The notes under the pieces were generated by a model. It saw only the letters and a program-made list of their open reading frames with translations. It was not told the origin of the DNA and made no database searches. The translations under genes and the position numbers were made by a program. A stretch of 7,401 bases of DNA from Candidatus Bipolaricaulota bacterium (lineage in GTDB: Bacteria; Bipolaricaulota; Bipolaricaulia; RBG-16-55-9; DRXL01): the NCBI GenBank assembly GCA_026414955.1, contig JAOAIA010000063.1:1-7401 (forward strand), given 5' to 3'. Below, piece after piece: positions 1-6,678 of the stretch (within the stretch, counting starts at the first letter, position 1; each line of letters opens with the position of its first letter).

Positions 1-1172
1 ATGTCAAAGAGCGCGGTCTCGGCGTAGAGCGCGATCACCGAGTGAATCGCGTCGCTATGCCGCGCTGCTTCCAATGCTCGGGTATAGTGCTCGGCCGTCG
101 CTTGGCCCGTCAGGTCTATAGGGTTTTTTGTCGAGCCGAACTCCGGCGTCACCGGGGAGAAGATCTTCTCTAAGACCTGCAGATCGTCGTAGAGTTCGAC
201 CGAATACTTTTCGCACGCGTCGGTGGCGATGACGCCGACCCCTCCGCCGTTGGTGATGATGACTGTTTCAGTTCCCTTAGGGAGCACGGAAGTCGCCAAG
301 AACTTGCACCAGTGAAAAGCTTCTTGGATGCTCTCAGCGCGCAGGACGCCGCACTGTTTCATGATCGCATCAAAGACTTCGGCGGCACCGGCGAGCGATC
401 CCGTGTGCGACGCGGCTGCGATAGCGCCGCGTCGGGAGCGCCCCGCTTTGATCACTATAATCGGCTTTTGCTTAGAAGCGCGCTTGAGAGATTTCACAAG
501 CTGGTCGCCGTTTTTGACCCCTTCGATGTACATCAAGATCACGCGCGTCTCCGTGTGGGGCACAAGATACTCCAGCAGATCCGCTTCGTCAATGTCGGCC
601 TTGTTGCCTACGGAGATAATCGCCGACAGCCCCATCTTTTCGGCGGCGGCCTTGCCGATCATCGCGACTCCGAGGGCGCCGCTCTGGGTGACTATCGCGA
701 CGTTGCCCTTAGGGATCTCTCTAGGGCCAAAGCTTGCGTTGAGCGAAGGAGTTACTGAATACAGACCAAAGATATTGGGGCCGAGCACCCGCATCCCGTG
801 CGCACGGGCATACGCGACGATCTTGCGTTCTTCTTCTAGGTTCCCAACTTCGGAGAACCCCGACGAGATGATGGGCGCGAACTTCACCCCCCGGGCTGCG
901 CATTCTTGCACTGTCTCAAAGACAGCTTTCGCGGGCACGACGATCAGCGCGACGTCGATCTCTTCAGGGATCTCCTGCACGCTGGGATAGACCTGTAGCC
1001 CTAGAATTTCCCCGCCCTTGGGGTTGACGGGAAAGACTCTTCCGGCATAGCCGTTGGCGACGATATTCTGCACGATCTTGTGGCCAATTTTATTGGGGTC
1101 ATGCGACGCCCCGATGATCGCGACACTGCGTGGCTCAAAGAGCAATGTGATATCTGAGTTTTTTGTGCTCAT
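1..1172 (-). CDS. ADP-forming acetyl-CoA/acyl-CoA synthetase, alpha region (3' end outside window)
   Basis: Partial gene: 390 codons are visible and the frame is still open at the left edge. Family members convert acetyl-CoA (or another acyl-CoA), ADP and phosphate to the free acid, CoA and ATP in the cytoplasm. Visible parts in order are an N-terminal CoA-binding Rossmann fold (residues about 8-135, with IIGASHDPNKIG at 19-30 and LGPNIFG at 130-136), then a succinyl-CoA-ligase-like domain with TQSGALG at 162-168, ISVGNKADIDEADLLEYL at 186-203 and ASHTGSLAG at 254-262. His256 in SHTG matches the histidine that is phosphorylated in ADP-forming acetyl-CoA synthetases, so the site looks intact. 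NPIDLTGQAT follows at 350-359. The ATG overlaps the upstream TGA as ATGA and has only a weak ribosome site, which suggests translational coupling. Whether a beta (ATP-grasp) region is fused or separate, and whether a GNAT domain follows as in Pat proteins, cannot be seen. The usual GPNC motif reads GPNI. The family call is firm; the acyl specificity is not known. Confidence 0.9.
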   Translation of the reverse strand, partial: MSTKNSDITLLFEPRSVAIIGASHDPNKIGHKIVQNIVANGYAGRVFPVNPKGGEILGLQVYPSVQEIPEEIDVALIVVPAKAVFETVQECAARGVKFAPIISSGFSEVGNLEEERKIVAYARAHGMRVLGPNIFGLYSVTPSLNASFGPREIPKGNVAIVTQSGALGVAMIGKAAAEKMGLSAIISVGNKADIDEADLLEYLVPHTETRVILMYIEGVKNGDQLVKSLKRASKQKPIIVIKAGRSRRGAIAAASHTGSLAGAAEVFDAIMKQCGVLRAESIQEAFHWCKFLATSVLPKGTETVIITNGGGVGVIATDACEKYSVELYDDLQVLEKIFSPVTPEFGSTKNPIDLTGQATAEHYTRALEAARHSDAIHSVIALYAETALFD

Positions 1173-3070
1173 CGCTCGCGAAAGGTCATCTTCAGCTCGT
1201 AGACGCCCTCGGCCCGGCGTTTTTCGATGTCAAACCCCATCTTCTCAAAGAGATGGAGCATCGGGCGATTCTCTTCCAAGACTTCCGCAGTGAAGCCGTG
1301 CAAACCGTGGCGCTTGGCCAGATACGTCAGATAGGAGAGCAATTCGGTGCCGATGCCCTTGCCCTGATAGTCGTCGCGCACCACGAATGCGACTTCTGCG
1401 GTGTTGGTGCGCTCGTCAATGCCATATTGTCCGATGCCGACCACCTCTTCGACGCCCTCTTCTCTCTTGATCGTCGCCAAGATCACCATCTCTTTGGTGT
1501 AGTCAATGACGACGAACTCTTGGAGTCGCTCGTGAGGCATGTCCTTGCGCATCGAGATAAATCGTCTGTAGAGGCTCGTGTCTGAGAGCGAGTAGAAGAA
1601 GTCTTTGAGCAGATGCTCGTCGCTGATCTTCACGGGCCGCAAGAGAACCTCTAAGCCGCTCTTGGTCGTTCTGTATGTCTCCAAGTCTTCGGGATACTCG
1701 CCGCGCTTGCCGGGGATGAACGCTTGATCTTTATAGATGAGATTGAGCTTCTTGGCTTCTTGGATGAGCCAGGGTCTGAATTTAGGGTGCGCAATAGCGA
1801 TGAGCGCCATCGCGCGCTCGCGGATATTTTTCCCGTGCAGATATGCGATCCCGTACTCGGTGACGACATAGTGAATGTCGCCGCGGTTGAGCGTGACCCC
1901 AGCGCCTTCTTTGAGAAAGGGCACGATGCGCGAGACCGTCTCGTTATTGGCTGTCGAGGGCAGAGCGAGGATCGTCTTGCCGTTGCGGGCGAGCACCGCG
2001 CCGCGCATGAAATCTGCTTGCCCGCCGATCCCGCTGAAAAACGTCTTGCCCAGCGACTCCGCGGTCGCCTGCCCAGTTAAGTCAACTTCAAGAGCACTGT
2101 TGATCGCCGTCATATTATCGAGCCGCGCGATCACCAACGGATTATTGGTGTAATCAACGGTGCGAAATTCTATCGCCGGGTTGTCGTCAAGGTATTCATA
2201 CGTCTCGCGGCTGCCCATGCAGAACGTCGCCACCGTCTTGCCTCGGTCTATCGTCTTGCGGCTGTTGTCTATGACGCCCTTTTTCATCAATGCGACGATG
2301 CCATCTGAGAGCAACTCTGTGTGTACGCCTAAGTGTTTCTTATCCGAGAGATTGGCTAAGATCGCGTTGGGGATGCTGCCGTAGCCCACTTGGATCGTAT
2401 CGCCGTCTTGGATGATCCGTGCGACGTATTTGCCGATCTGTTGGGCAATCACGTCGTCGGCCTCGGCGCGAAACTCTAATAACGGCTCATCGTAGGGAAC
2501 TATAAAATCAACGTCTGCGATGTGAATGAAGCCGTCGCCGTGCACCCTGGGCATGAACGAGTTCACTTGGGCGATAACTAAAGAAGCGCGTTCTGTCGCG
2601 GCCTTGGTGATATCTACACTGACGCCTAAGCTCATATACCCATGACGATCTGGGGGCGACGTCTGAATGAGTGCGACGTCAATGGGCACGAGCCCGCGCG
2701 CAAAAATTCTCGGCACATGCGAGAGGAAGATCGGGGTGTAATCTGCCAAGCCCTGATTGACGGCTTCTCGTGTGTTGGGGCCGATGAAGAACGAATTGTG
2801 TCGAAAGTTATATTTGAATTTCTCGTCGGCGTAAGGAGCGACGCCCAGCGTCCACACATGAAAGACTTCAGCATCGAAGATCGCCTTGGGGTGGGACTGC
2901 GCATAGTTTACTAAAGCGCGCACGAGATACTGGGGCTCGCCGCAGCCGGTACTGATAAAAATGTGATGCCCGCGATGGATTCCGCTAAAGACCGCCTCTT
3001 CGGGAGCGAACTTCTCGCGATAGCGCTCGCGCCAGTGGGCGAGCCAGGTGTTCTTCTCTCCTTGAGACAT
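1169..3070 (-). CDS. Acetyl-CoA hydrolase/CoA-transferase fused to a C-terminal GNAT acetyltransferase domain
   Basis: A 633-residue two-domain protein. Residues about 1-450 belong to the acetyl-CoA hydrolase/4-hydroxybutyrate CoA-transferase family, which moves CoA between acetyl-CoA and another acid, or hydrolyses it, through a glutamyl-CoA intermediate. Hallmarks are VGYGSIPNAIL (228-238), HTELLSDG with the likely catalytic Glu252, SGIGGQADFMRGA (346-358), VVTEYGIAYLHGKN (402-415) and IAHPKFR (426-432). Plain transferases end near residue 440. Here a GNAT domain follows at about 475-633, with the acetyl-CoA pyrophosphate loop QGKGIG at 569-574 and a typical end around HLFEKMGF. This architecture is known in bacterial genomes; GNAT parts fused to acyl-CoA enzymes may acetylate lysines, but the target here is unknown. 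The ATG at 3070 is chosen because GAGAGG sits 5 bases upstream. The frame also opens at a GTG at 3127, 19 codons earlier, without a ribosome site. The stop overlaps the next gene as ATGA. Family is sure; transferase versus hydrolase activity is not. Confidence 0.9.
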   Translation of the reverse strand: MSQGEKNTWLAHWRERYREKFAPEEAVFSGIHRGHHIFISTGCGEPQYLVRALVNYAQSHPKAIFDAEVFHVWTLGVAPYADEKFKYNFRHNSFFIGPNTREAVNQGLADYTPIFLSHVPRIFARGLVPIDVALIQTSPPDRHGYMSLGVSVDITKAATERASLVIAQVNSFMPRVHGDGFIHIADVDFIVPYDEPLLEFRAEADDVIAQQIGKYVARIIQDGDTIQVGYGSIPNAILANLSDKKHLGVHTELLSDGIVALMKKGVIDNSRKTIDRGKTVATFCMGSRETYEYLDDNPAIEFRTVDYTNNPLVIARLDNMTAINSALEVDLTGQATAESLGKTFFSGIGGQADFMRGAVLARNGKTILALPSTANNETVSRIVPFLKEGAGVTLNRGDIHYVVTEYGIAYLHGKNIRERAMALIAIAHPKFRPWLIQEAKKLNLIYKDQAFIPGKRGEYPEDLETYRTTKSGLEVLLRPVKISDEHLLKDFFYSLSDTSLYRRFISMRKDMPHERLQEFVVIDYTKEMVILATIKREEGVEEVVGIGQYGIDERTNTAEVAFVVRDDYQGKGIGTELLSYLTYLAKRHGLHGFTAEVLEENRPMLHLFEKMGFDIEKRRAEGVYELKMTFRER

Positions 3071-3075
3071 CGGGG

Positions 3076-3082
3076 CCTCTCT
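3076..3082 (-). promoter_or_regulatory. Ribosome binding site of the CoA-transferase-GNAT gene
   Basis: AGAGAGG is followed by the 5-base spacer CCCCG and the ATG at 3070. It decides the start codon: the longer reading from the GTG at 3127 has no purine-rich tract before it. Confidence 0.7.
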
Positions 3083-3155
3083 CTGAAGAGTATTTTGCAA
3101 GATTGGCACGGCATACGCAAGCTGCACCGGGTGAGCACTGTGAAACGTTGAGGAG

Positions 3156-3575
3156 TCACTTTTGGGTGTTGTGGGGATACAGACCCCACAGCCCGCTGGG
3201 GTCTTGCTTGCGCTCCATCACGATTCTCCCGAGCTTTTTGATGTAAATCTCGTTGGTCTCGTGCACCGTCGCTTTAGATAGATGCCCGCCCACCGTCGAG
3301 CCGTCTTCTAGCCCTAAGACGACGTGACAGTGAATGTGCGACTTGCCCTCGCGCTGCGAAAAATTCCCCTGAAGCGCCAGCAGCTCCGCTGGCCCAGCGA
3401 CTTTATGCTCTTGATACTCTTTGCCCGTCCAGAACGCCAGCGTGACGTCACGCAGCATCCCGATCCCACAGACTATCGCCCCGGCTGTGAGATGCAGCGA
3501 GCTTAAAGACTCAAAGAAATCTTCCCCCGGCTGCAAGCGCACGATAATATCTTGCCCGGATTCTGCCACCAACAT
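3156..3575 (-). CDS. PPC/DUF296-domain protein
   Basis: A 139-residue single-domain protein of the prokaryotic PPC (plants and prokaryotes conserved, DUF296) family. The domain runs from about residue 8 to 120. Visible marks are the GIG turn (37-39), the histidine cluster HIHCH at 80-84 (His80, His82, His84) and GGHL at 96-99 (His98). In bacterial and archaeal members of known structure, such histidines cluster on a trimer and can bind metal. Plant relatives carry an AT-hook for DNA binding. None is present here, so the common label 'DNA-binding protein' is not supported, and the biochemical role of bacterial PPC proteins is largely unknown. The start lies 3 bases after the signal peptidase stop, with GGAG 13 bases upstream (rather far), so translation probably depends on coupling. 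The last 16 codons encode a Trp/Pro-rich tail that coincides with two alternative hairpins. Family assignment is good; function is unknown. Confidence 0.88.
   Translation of the reverse strand: MLVAESGQDIIVRLQPGEDFFESLSSLHLTAGAIVCGIGMLRDVTLAFWTGKEYQEHKVAGPAELLALQGNFSQREGKSHIHCHVVLGLEDGSTVGGHLSKATVHETNEIYIKKLGRIVMERKQDPSGLWGLYPHNTQK
3170..3204 (-). repeat. Two overlapping, mutually exclusive hairpins at the 3' end of the PPC gene
   Basis: On the transcribed strand, AGACCCCA (3204-3197) can pair with TGGGGTCT (3188-3181) around an 8-base loop, an 8-bp perfect stem. Alternatively TGTGGGG (3190-3184) can pair with CCCCACA (3176-3170) around a 7-base loop, a 7-bp perfect stem. Bases 3184-3188 are used by both, so only one can form at a time. 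The element covers the last codons of the PPC gene and ends about 100 bases before the CoA-transferase start. No run of U follows either stem, so it is not a standard intrinsic terminator. It may be an RNA-processing or transcript-stability element, an attenuator-like switch, or chance in GC-rich coding DNA. Confidence 0.45.
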
Positions 3576-3578
3576 ACG

Positions 3579-4289
3579 CTACTTGGCACTCCAGAAGTAC
3601 CCGTTCATAAACCCAATGCGCGTGAGGGGCCAGACTCTCAAGAACGGCTCGCCGATAAAATCTTTCTCCGGGAACGGCCCCCAGTACCGGCTGTCGTAGC
3701 TATTATGGGTATTGTCGCCCAGCACAAAGTAGTGCCCTTCGGGGACGTCCCAGCTCTCTTGCCCCGCCGAAGAGTAACAGCCGCGACGGGGATTGGGATG
3801 CCCCGGATGGTTGAACTCGTCTGTGGTAAGCGGCTGGCCGTTCACGGAGGCAATACAGTCTTTGATCTGCACCGTCGCTGGCCCGATGGCGATCAATCGC
3901 TTCACCAGACGGTCACACTTGCCCGCGTCGCATCGCCAGAAGACGATGATATCGCCGGGCTTGGGCTGGCGGAAGTGATAGGTCAACATATCCACGAAGA
4001 AGCTGTCGCCGGGCATGATCGTGGGCTCCATCGAGCCGGTGGGCACGTAGACCCTCGCGACGGCATAGTTGACCGTGACGAGTGTGATGAGCGCAGCAAC
4101 GCCGAGCACTCCAACCCAGTCGAGCACCCAGTCGACTCCGGGCGTGGTGGGCACGCCCAGGGCGTTAAGCAGCCGCGAGAGCCAGGGCTTGCGCGGCTGC
4201 GAGTCTTCTTTCACAGCCATAGTGCTCGAGGTATCTGAACTCGGTAAGGGCGCGTTGGTCGCATCGTGGTCTTCTTTGGGATCGAACAT
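3579..4289 (-). CDS. lepB: Signal peptidase I (type I leader peptidase, S26 family)
   Basis: A 236-residue membrane serine protease that removes signal peptides from secreted proteins on the outer face of the cytoplasmic membrane. It has a charged cytoplasmic N-terminus (1-54), one membrane segment (about 55-78) and the catalytic domain outside. Box B is PTGSMEPT (83-90) with nucleophile Ser86. The general base is Lys130 in DRLVKRLIAIG (126-136). Box E is GDNTHNSYDSRYWG (191-204). Length fits the compact bacterial enzymes. Departures from the usual pattern are GPATV where the Lys region normally has a PGD-type turn, GDNT instead of GDNR (a known variant), and four cysteines (120, 125, 145, 171), two of them just before Lys130. 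The ATG lies 4 bases after the MFS stop with no clear ribosome site, implying coupling. A second ATG at codon 24 would also keep every domain, so the start is less sure than the identity. Confidence 0.95.
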   Translation of the reverse strand: MFDPKEDHDATNAPLPSSDTSSTMAVKEDSQPRKPWLSRLLNALGVPTTPGVDWVLDWVGVLGVAALITLVTVNYAVARVYVPTGSMEPTIMPGDSFFVDMLTYHFRQPKPGDIIVFWRCDAGKCDRLVKRLIAIGPATVQIKDCIASVNGQPLTTDEFNHPGHPNPRRGCYSSAGQESWDVPEGHYFVLGDNTHNSYDSRYWGPFPEKDFIGEPFLRVWPLTRIGFMNGYFWSAK

Positions 4290-4293
4290 AGCT

Positions 4294-5406
4294 TTAGGAT
4301 AGCAAGCCTGAACGCGCCCTGCAAGCGCGAGCGCGCACCAGACTGATATGACGGTAGAGAAACGCTGCGCACGACAGGGCTGCGCCGACCCAGATCAGCG
4401 CATAGTAGCCGCCTATGGGCACAAGGGCAGCACCCAGCGCCGGCCCGACGACCATCGAGATGTTGAGCACGGAGGTGAAGATCGCCGAGGCCGCGCCGGG
4501 GTTTGGGTTCCCCTCAGTCGTGGCCCTGAGTCCCCCAACATACAGCGTCGCCCACGAGATGCCCAAGAGCACCTGTGTTGGTAAAATCCACCAAAAATTA
4601 GGAGCCAGGGCGAATGTAACAAACGTTACACTCGATAGCAGCAATCCCAGGCGCAGCAGCCCCGTGCTCCACGCCCGATCCGTGAGAAAATACATGACTA
4701 CAAACTGCGTCCCGCTGTTGATCGCCGACGCGACGCCGATCCAAAAATAATCTGCTCCGAGTTTTTGCAGAAAGAGCGGCCAGAAGGCCCAGACCATATG
4801 CGCCCCAACGTGCCGAATCAGCACCGAGATGAACGTCGAGCGATGGCGCACGAAGACCGCCCAGAGCGATGCGGGCTTTTCGCCGTTGGGATCGGGTGGG
4901 CGCACGCCAAACCGCATTGCCAACAGATACGCGATCAAAAATAATATAGACGCGGCGACGAACGTCCCACGGATCGTGAAATATGTGGCGATCGTCCCGG
5001 CGAGCAGCGATCCGACCGTCCAGCCCAGCGAGCCAAACGCCGAGAAGCGCCCCAGGCGCTCTTTTGACGCCTGCACGTGCGAGATGAGCGCCGCGGGATA
5101 GACCCCCAACGCTAAGCCGTTGAGCACGCGGAAGAGCACGAGCGAGCCGAAATCGAATGCGGCGACTTGCATAAGCGTTGAAATCGCTGAAGTTAGCAAT
5201 CCATAGATGATGAAGATGCGCGTCCCGTAGCGATCCGCGGCGTGGCCGCAGATCAGGTTGGTGAGCACAGTAGCCAGCGCCGTGATTGCGGCGAGCAGTC
5301 CAATCCCGACGTCATCAGCGCCGAGCTGATGGGCATAGAGGGGGATGAACGTCCCGGCGATGGTCGCGGCTGTGGTTGCGAGAAAATTCGCGAGGCGGAC
5401 CCTCAT
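4294..5406 (-). CDS. Major facilitator superfamily transporter, substrate unknown
   Basis: A 370-residue inner-membrane carrier with about 12 hydrophobic segments (roughly 7-26, 33-53, 63-83, 87-109, 123-142, 147-166, 189-213, 221-241, 249-268, 271-292, 307-330, 334-353). The MFS signature lies between segments 2 and 3 as GHAADRYGTR (54-63). Segment 4 has Arg93 in FRVLNGLALG, resembling the Arg of motif B. The central cytoplasmic loop (about 167-188) is short. Proton-coupled efflux of a small molecule is the common role for this drug-exporter-like type, but nothing in the sequence names the substrate. The ATG has AGGA 5 bases upstream, and a stop lies a few codons before it in frame, so the start is well supported even though the protein begins almost directly in the first membrane segment. 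It is the first gene of a close three-gene group with lepB and the PPC gene, and follows a candidate promoter. A link in function to its neighbours is not evident. Confidence 0.9.
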   Translation of the reverse strand: MRVRLANFLATTAATIAGTFIPLYAHQLGADDVGIGLLAAITALATVLTNLICGHAADRYGTRIFIIYGLLTSAISTLMQVAAFDFGSLVLFRVLNGLALGVYPAALISHVQASKERLGRFSAFGSLGWTVGSLLAGTIATYFTIRGTFVAASILFLIAYLLAMRFGVRPPDPNGEKPASLWAVFVRHRSTFISVLIRHVGAHMVWAFWPLFLQKLGADYFWIGVASAINSGTQFVVMYFLTDRAWSTGLLRLGLLLSSVTFVTFALAPNFWWILPTQVLLGISWATLYVGGLRATTEGNPNPGAASAIFTSVLNISMVVGPALGAALVPIGGYYALIWVGAALSCAAFLYRHISLVRARACRARSGLLS

Positions 5407-5453
5407 AGGCGTCCTGCCCTTGCTCGACTCATTGGTACGGAATCACCAGAGAG

Positions 5454-5482
5454 ATTATGCCAGAGACTGGCGCGATCTGCAA
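5454..5482 (-). promoter_or_regulatory. Candidate sigma-70-type promoter for the MFS-lepB-PPC group
   Basis: A -35-like TTGCAG (5482-5477) and a -10-like CATAAT (5459-5454, five of six consensus bases) are separated by 17 bases. Transcription would start near 5447, about 40 bases before the MFS ATG. The -35 box is weak (three of six). Position in the only sizeable spacer before this gene group supports it. Confidence 0.45.
5459..5471. promoter_or_regulatory. Small palindrome inside the candidate promoter (possible operator)
   Basis: GCCAG-AGA-CTGGC is a perfect 5-base inverted repeat with a 3-base centre. It fills most of the -35/-10 gap and touches the -10 box, a place where a repressor would block RNA polymerase. 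A partial direct copy, CCAGAGA, occurs at 5446-5452 as well as at 5460-5466, close to the predicted transcription start. No regulator gene is in the window, so this is only a candidate. Confidence 0.3.
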
Positions 5483-5487
5483 GGGCA

Positions 5488-6678
5488 TCACTGCCGCAAG
5501 AACACGCGCTCGTCTTGAAAGATGCGCAGTGCGACCCAGATCGCTATGATCGCGTAGACGAGCGAGCTGCCCAAGGCCACGCCAAGGTGCATCCCATTGA
5601 TCTGCCCTAAGATCAGTTCTTTGAAGACAAGCACGACGTTGAAGACCGGCACCAAGAGCATCGTCAGCGACGGCTCGATCTCGCGGAACTGCACGATCAG
5701 CGCCGGGATCATCACGCCGAAGGTCACCCAGTTGGCGTGGCTCTGCGCCTCGCGGATACTGCGTGTATAGAAGAAGAGCGCGAAGATCACCGCGCTCATC
5801 ATCGTGGCTAACGCCGCCATGAGAGCCACAATCAGCAGCACGATCTCTGGGGTGAGCGCGAACTTCAGTCCTGCTAACGTCTCCACCTGGAGCAGTCTTG
5901 GGACTGCAAAGAGGGCTGCTAGCAAGCCCGCTATGCTGATGACCTCCGCAAAGATCGTCACGACTAGGATCGCCAAGACCTTGCCGATCACTATGCTGGA
6001 ACGCGAGACCGGAGCGACTAAGAGCGTCTCCAGCGTCTTGCGCTCTTTCTCGCCCACGGCCGCTTCGAGCGCCGTATAATATCCGCCCATCGCCGCCCAC
6101 ATCACCAAAAAGAGCGGCAAGAGCAGACTGAGAAAGGCCATCCCCACTTGCTCTTGAGACGCTTCGTAGTTCACGGGCGCAGGACGAACCAACTCCGGAG
6201 GACAGCCCTGCTCGGCCAGCTTTTGGGCAACGAATTGGCGACGATAGCCCTCCCACAGGGCGTCGAATTTCTCCCGCGCCGACCGCGAGGGGCTTCGACC
6301 GGGGTTGAACTTGGCCCGCACCTCAACGGGTTCTCCTCGCGCGAGCTTCTCCTCCAAGCCTGAAGGCACAATCACCCAGAGGGCGATCTGCCCCTCCTGC
6401 AAAGCTCTCTCAGGGTCAGGGTGCTCCACGATCTTGAGGACTCCACTGGCCTGAATCGCGGCCACCAAGCCTGGCGCTTCAGCACCGTTGTGCACCACGA
6501 TGGGCTGAGCTACTTGTCCCATCTCCGCGCGCTCCTGCTGCACGAGCAAGCTGGGTAGCAAGACGAAGATGGGCATGACTACTAGGGGCACCACAATCAT
6601 CAAGACCAACGAGCGCCGATCTCGTAACGTATCCAAAATCTCCCGCTGCCATACCGTTAAGATCTCTCTAGAGCGCAC
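5488..6678 (-). CDS. ABC-2 type transporter permease, NatB-like
   Basis: A 396-residue membrane subunit of an ABC exporter. It has one membrane segment near the N-terminus (about 23-46), a large outside domain (about 47-177), then five or more segments packed between about 178 and 386. The cytoplasmic stretch GEKERKTLETLLVAPVSR (209-226) is the hallmark of NatB-type permeases, where it contacts the ATPase. Bacillus NatAB exports sodium, but many relatives export other compounds, so the substrate is open. The GTG at 6678 is chosen as start because AAGGAG lies 6 bases upstream; the frame also opens at a TTG at 6696, which would swallow that ribosome site. The gene begins inside the end of the ATPase gene (11-base overlap), consistent with coupled production of partners in fixed ratio. 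The N-terminus (REILTVWQREILDTLRDRR) is basic and fits an amphipathic helix on the cytoplasmic face. Confidence 0.92.
   Translation of the reverse strand: MRSREILTVWQREILDTLRDRRSLVLMIVVPLVVMPIFVLLPSLLVQQERAEMGQVAQPIVVHNGAEAPGLVAAIQASGVLKIVEHPDPERALQEGQIALWVIVPSGLEEKLARGEPVEVRAKFNPGRSPSRSAREKFDALWEGYRRQFVAQKLAEQGCPPELVRPAPVNYEASQEQVGMAFLSLLLPLFLVMWAAMGGYYTALEAAVGEKERKTLETLLVAPVSRSSIVIGKVLAILVVTIFAEVISIAGLLAALFAVPRLLQVETLAGLKFALTPEIVLLIVALMAALATMMSAVIFALFFYTRSIREAQSHANWVTFGVMIPALIVQFREIEPSLTMLLVPVFNVVLVFKELILGQINGMHLGVALGSSLVYAIIAIWVALRIFQDERVFLRQ

Larger units (their letters stand above)
5415..5487 (-). repeat. 9-base inverted repeat spanning the spacer between the ABC permease and MFS genes
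   Basis: TGCCCTTGC at 5415-5423 and its perfect reverse complement GCAAGGGCA at 5479-5487 stand 64 bases apart, centre to centre, at the two ends of the 81-base spacer. The right arm overlaps the candidate -35 box, and the left arm touches the AGGA ribosome site of the MFS gene. They could be paired operator sites, or in read-through RNA from the ABC genes the base of a long hairpin covering the ribosome site. A chance match is possible. Confidence 0.45.

Noticed and set aside
328..990. 220-codon open frame on the plus strand
   Set aside because: It is antisense to the Acd-type gene, whose frame shows family motifs throughout. The plus-strand translation is low in complexity, rich in Ala, Arg and Ser, and resembles no protein family.
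3092..3120. Possible promoter before the CoA-transferase gene (TTGCGT, 17 bases, CAAAAT)
   Set aside because: Only three of six and four of six consensus bases match, which is expected by chance in an 85-base spacer. An own promoter for this gene remains possible but is not shown.
3552..4238. 228-codon open frame on the plus strand
   Set aside because: Antisense to signal peptidase I, which has all its catalytic boxes. No recognisable domain in the antisense product.
5429..6256. 275-codon open frame on the minus strand
   Set aside because: It overlaps the NatB-like permease in another frame. The permease frame has the membrane segments and the GEKERKTLETLL motif; the other translation is an Arg/Gly/Ser-rich shadow.
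6666..6673. 8-base palindrome CTCTAGAG at the ATPase stop codon
   Set aside because: Short and inside overlapping coding sequence; no partner sites or context that would give it a role.
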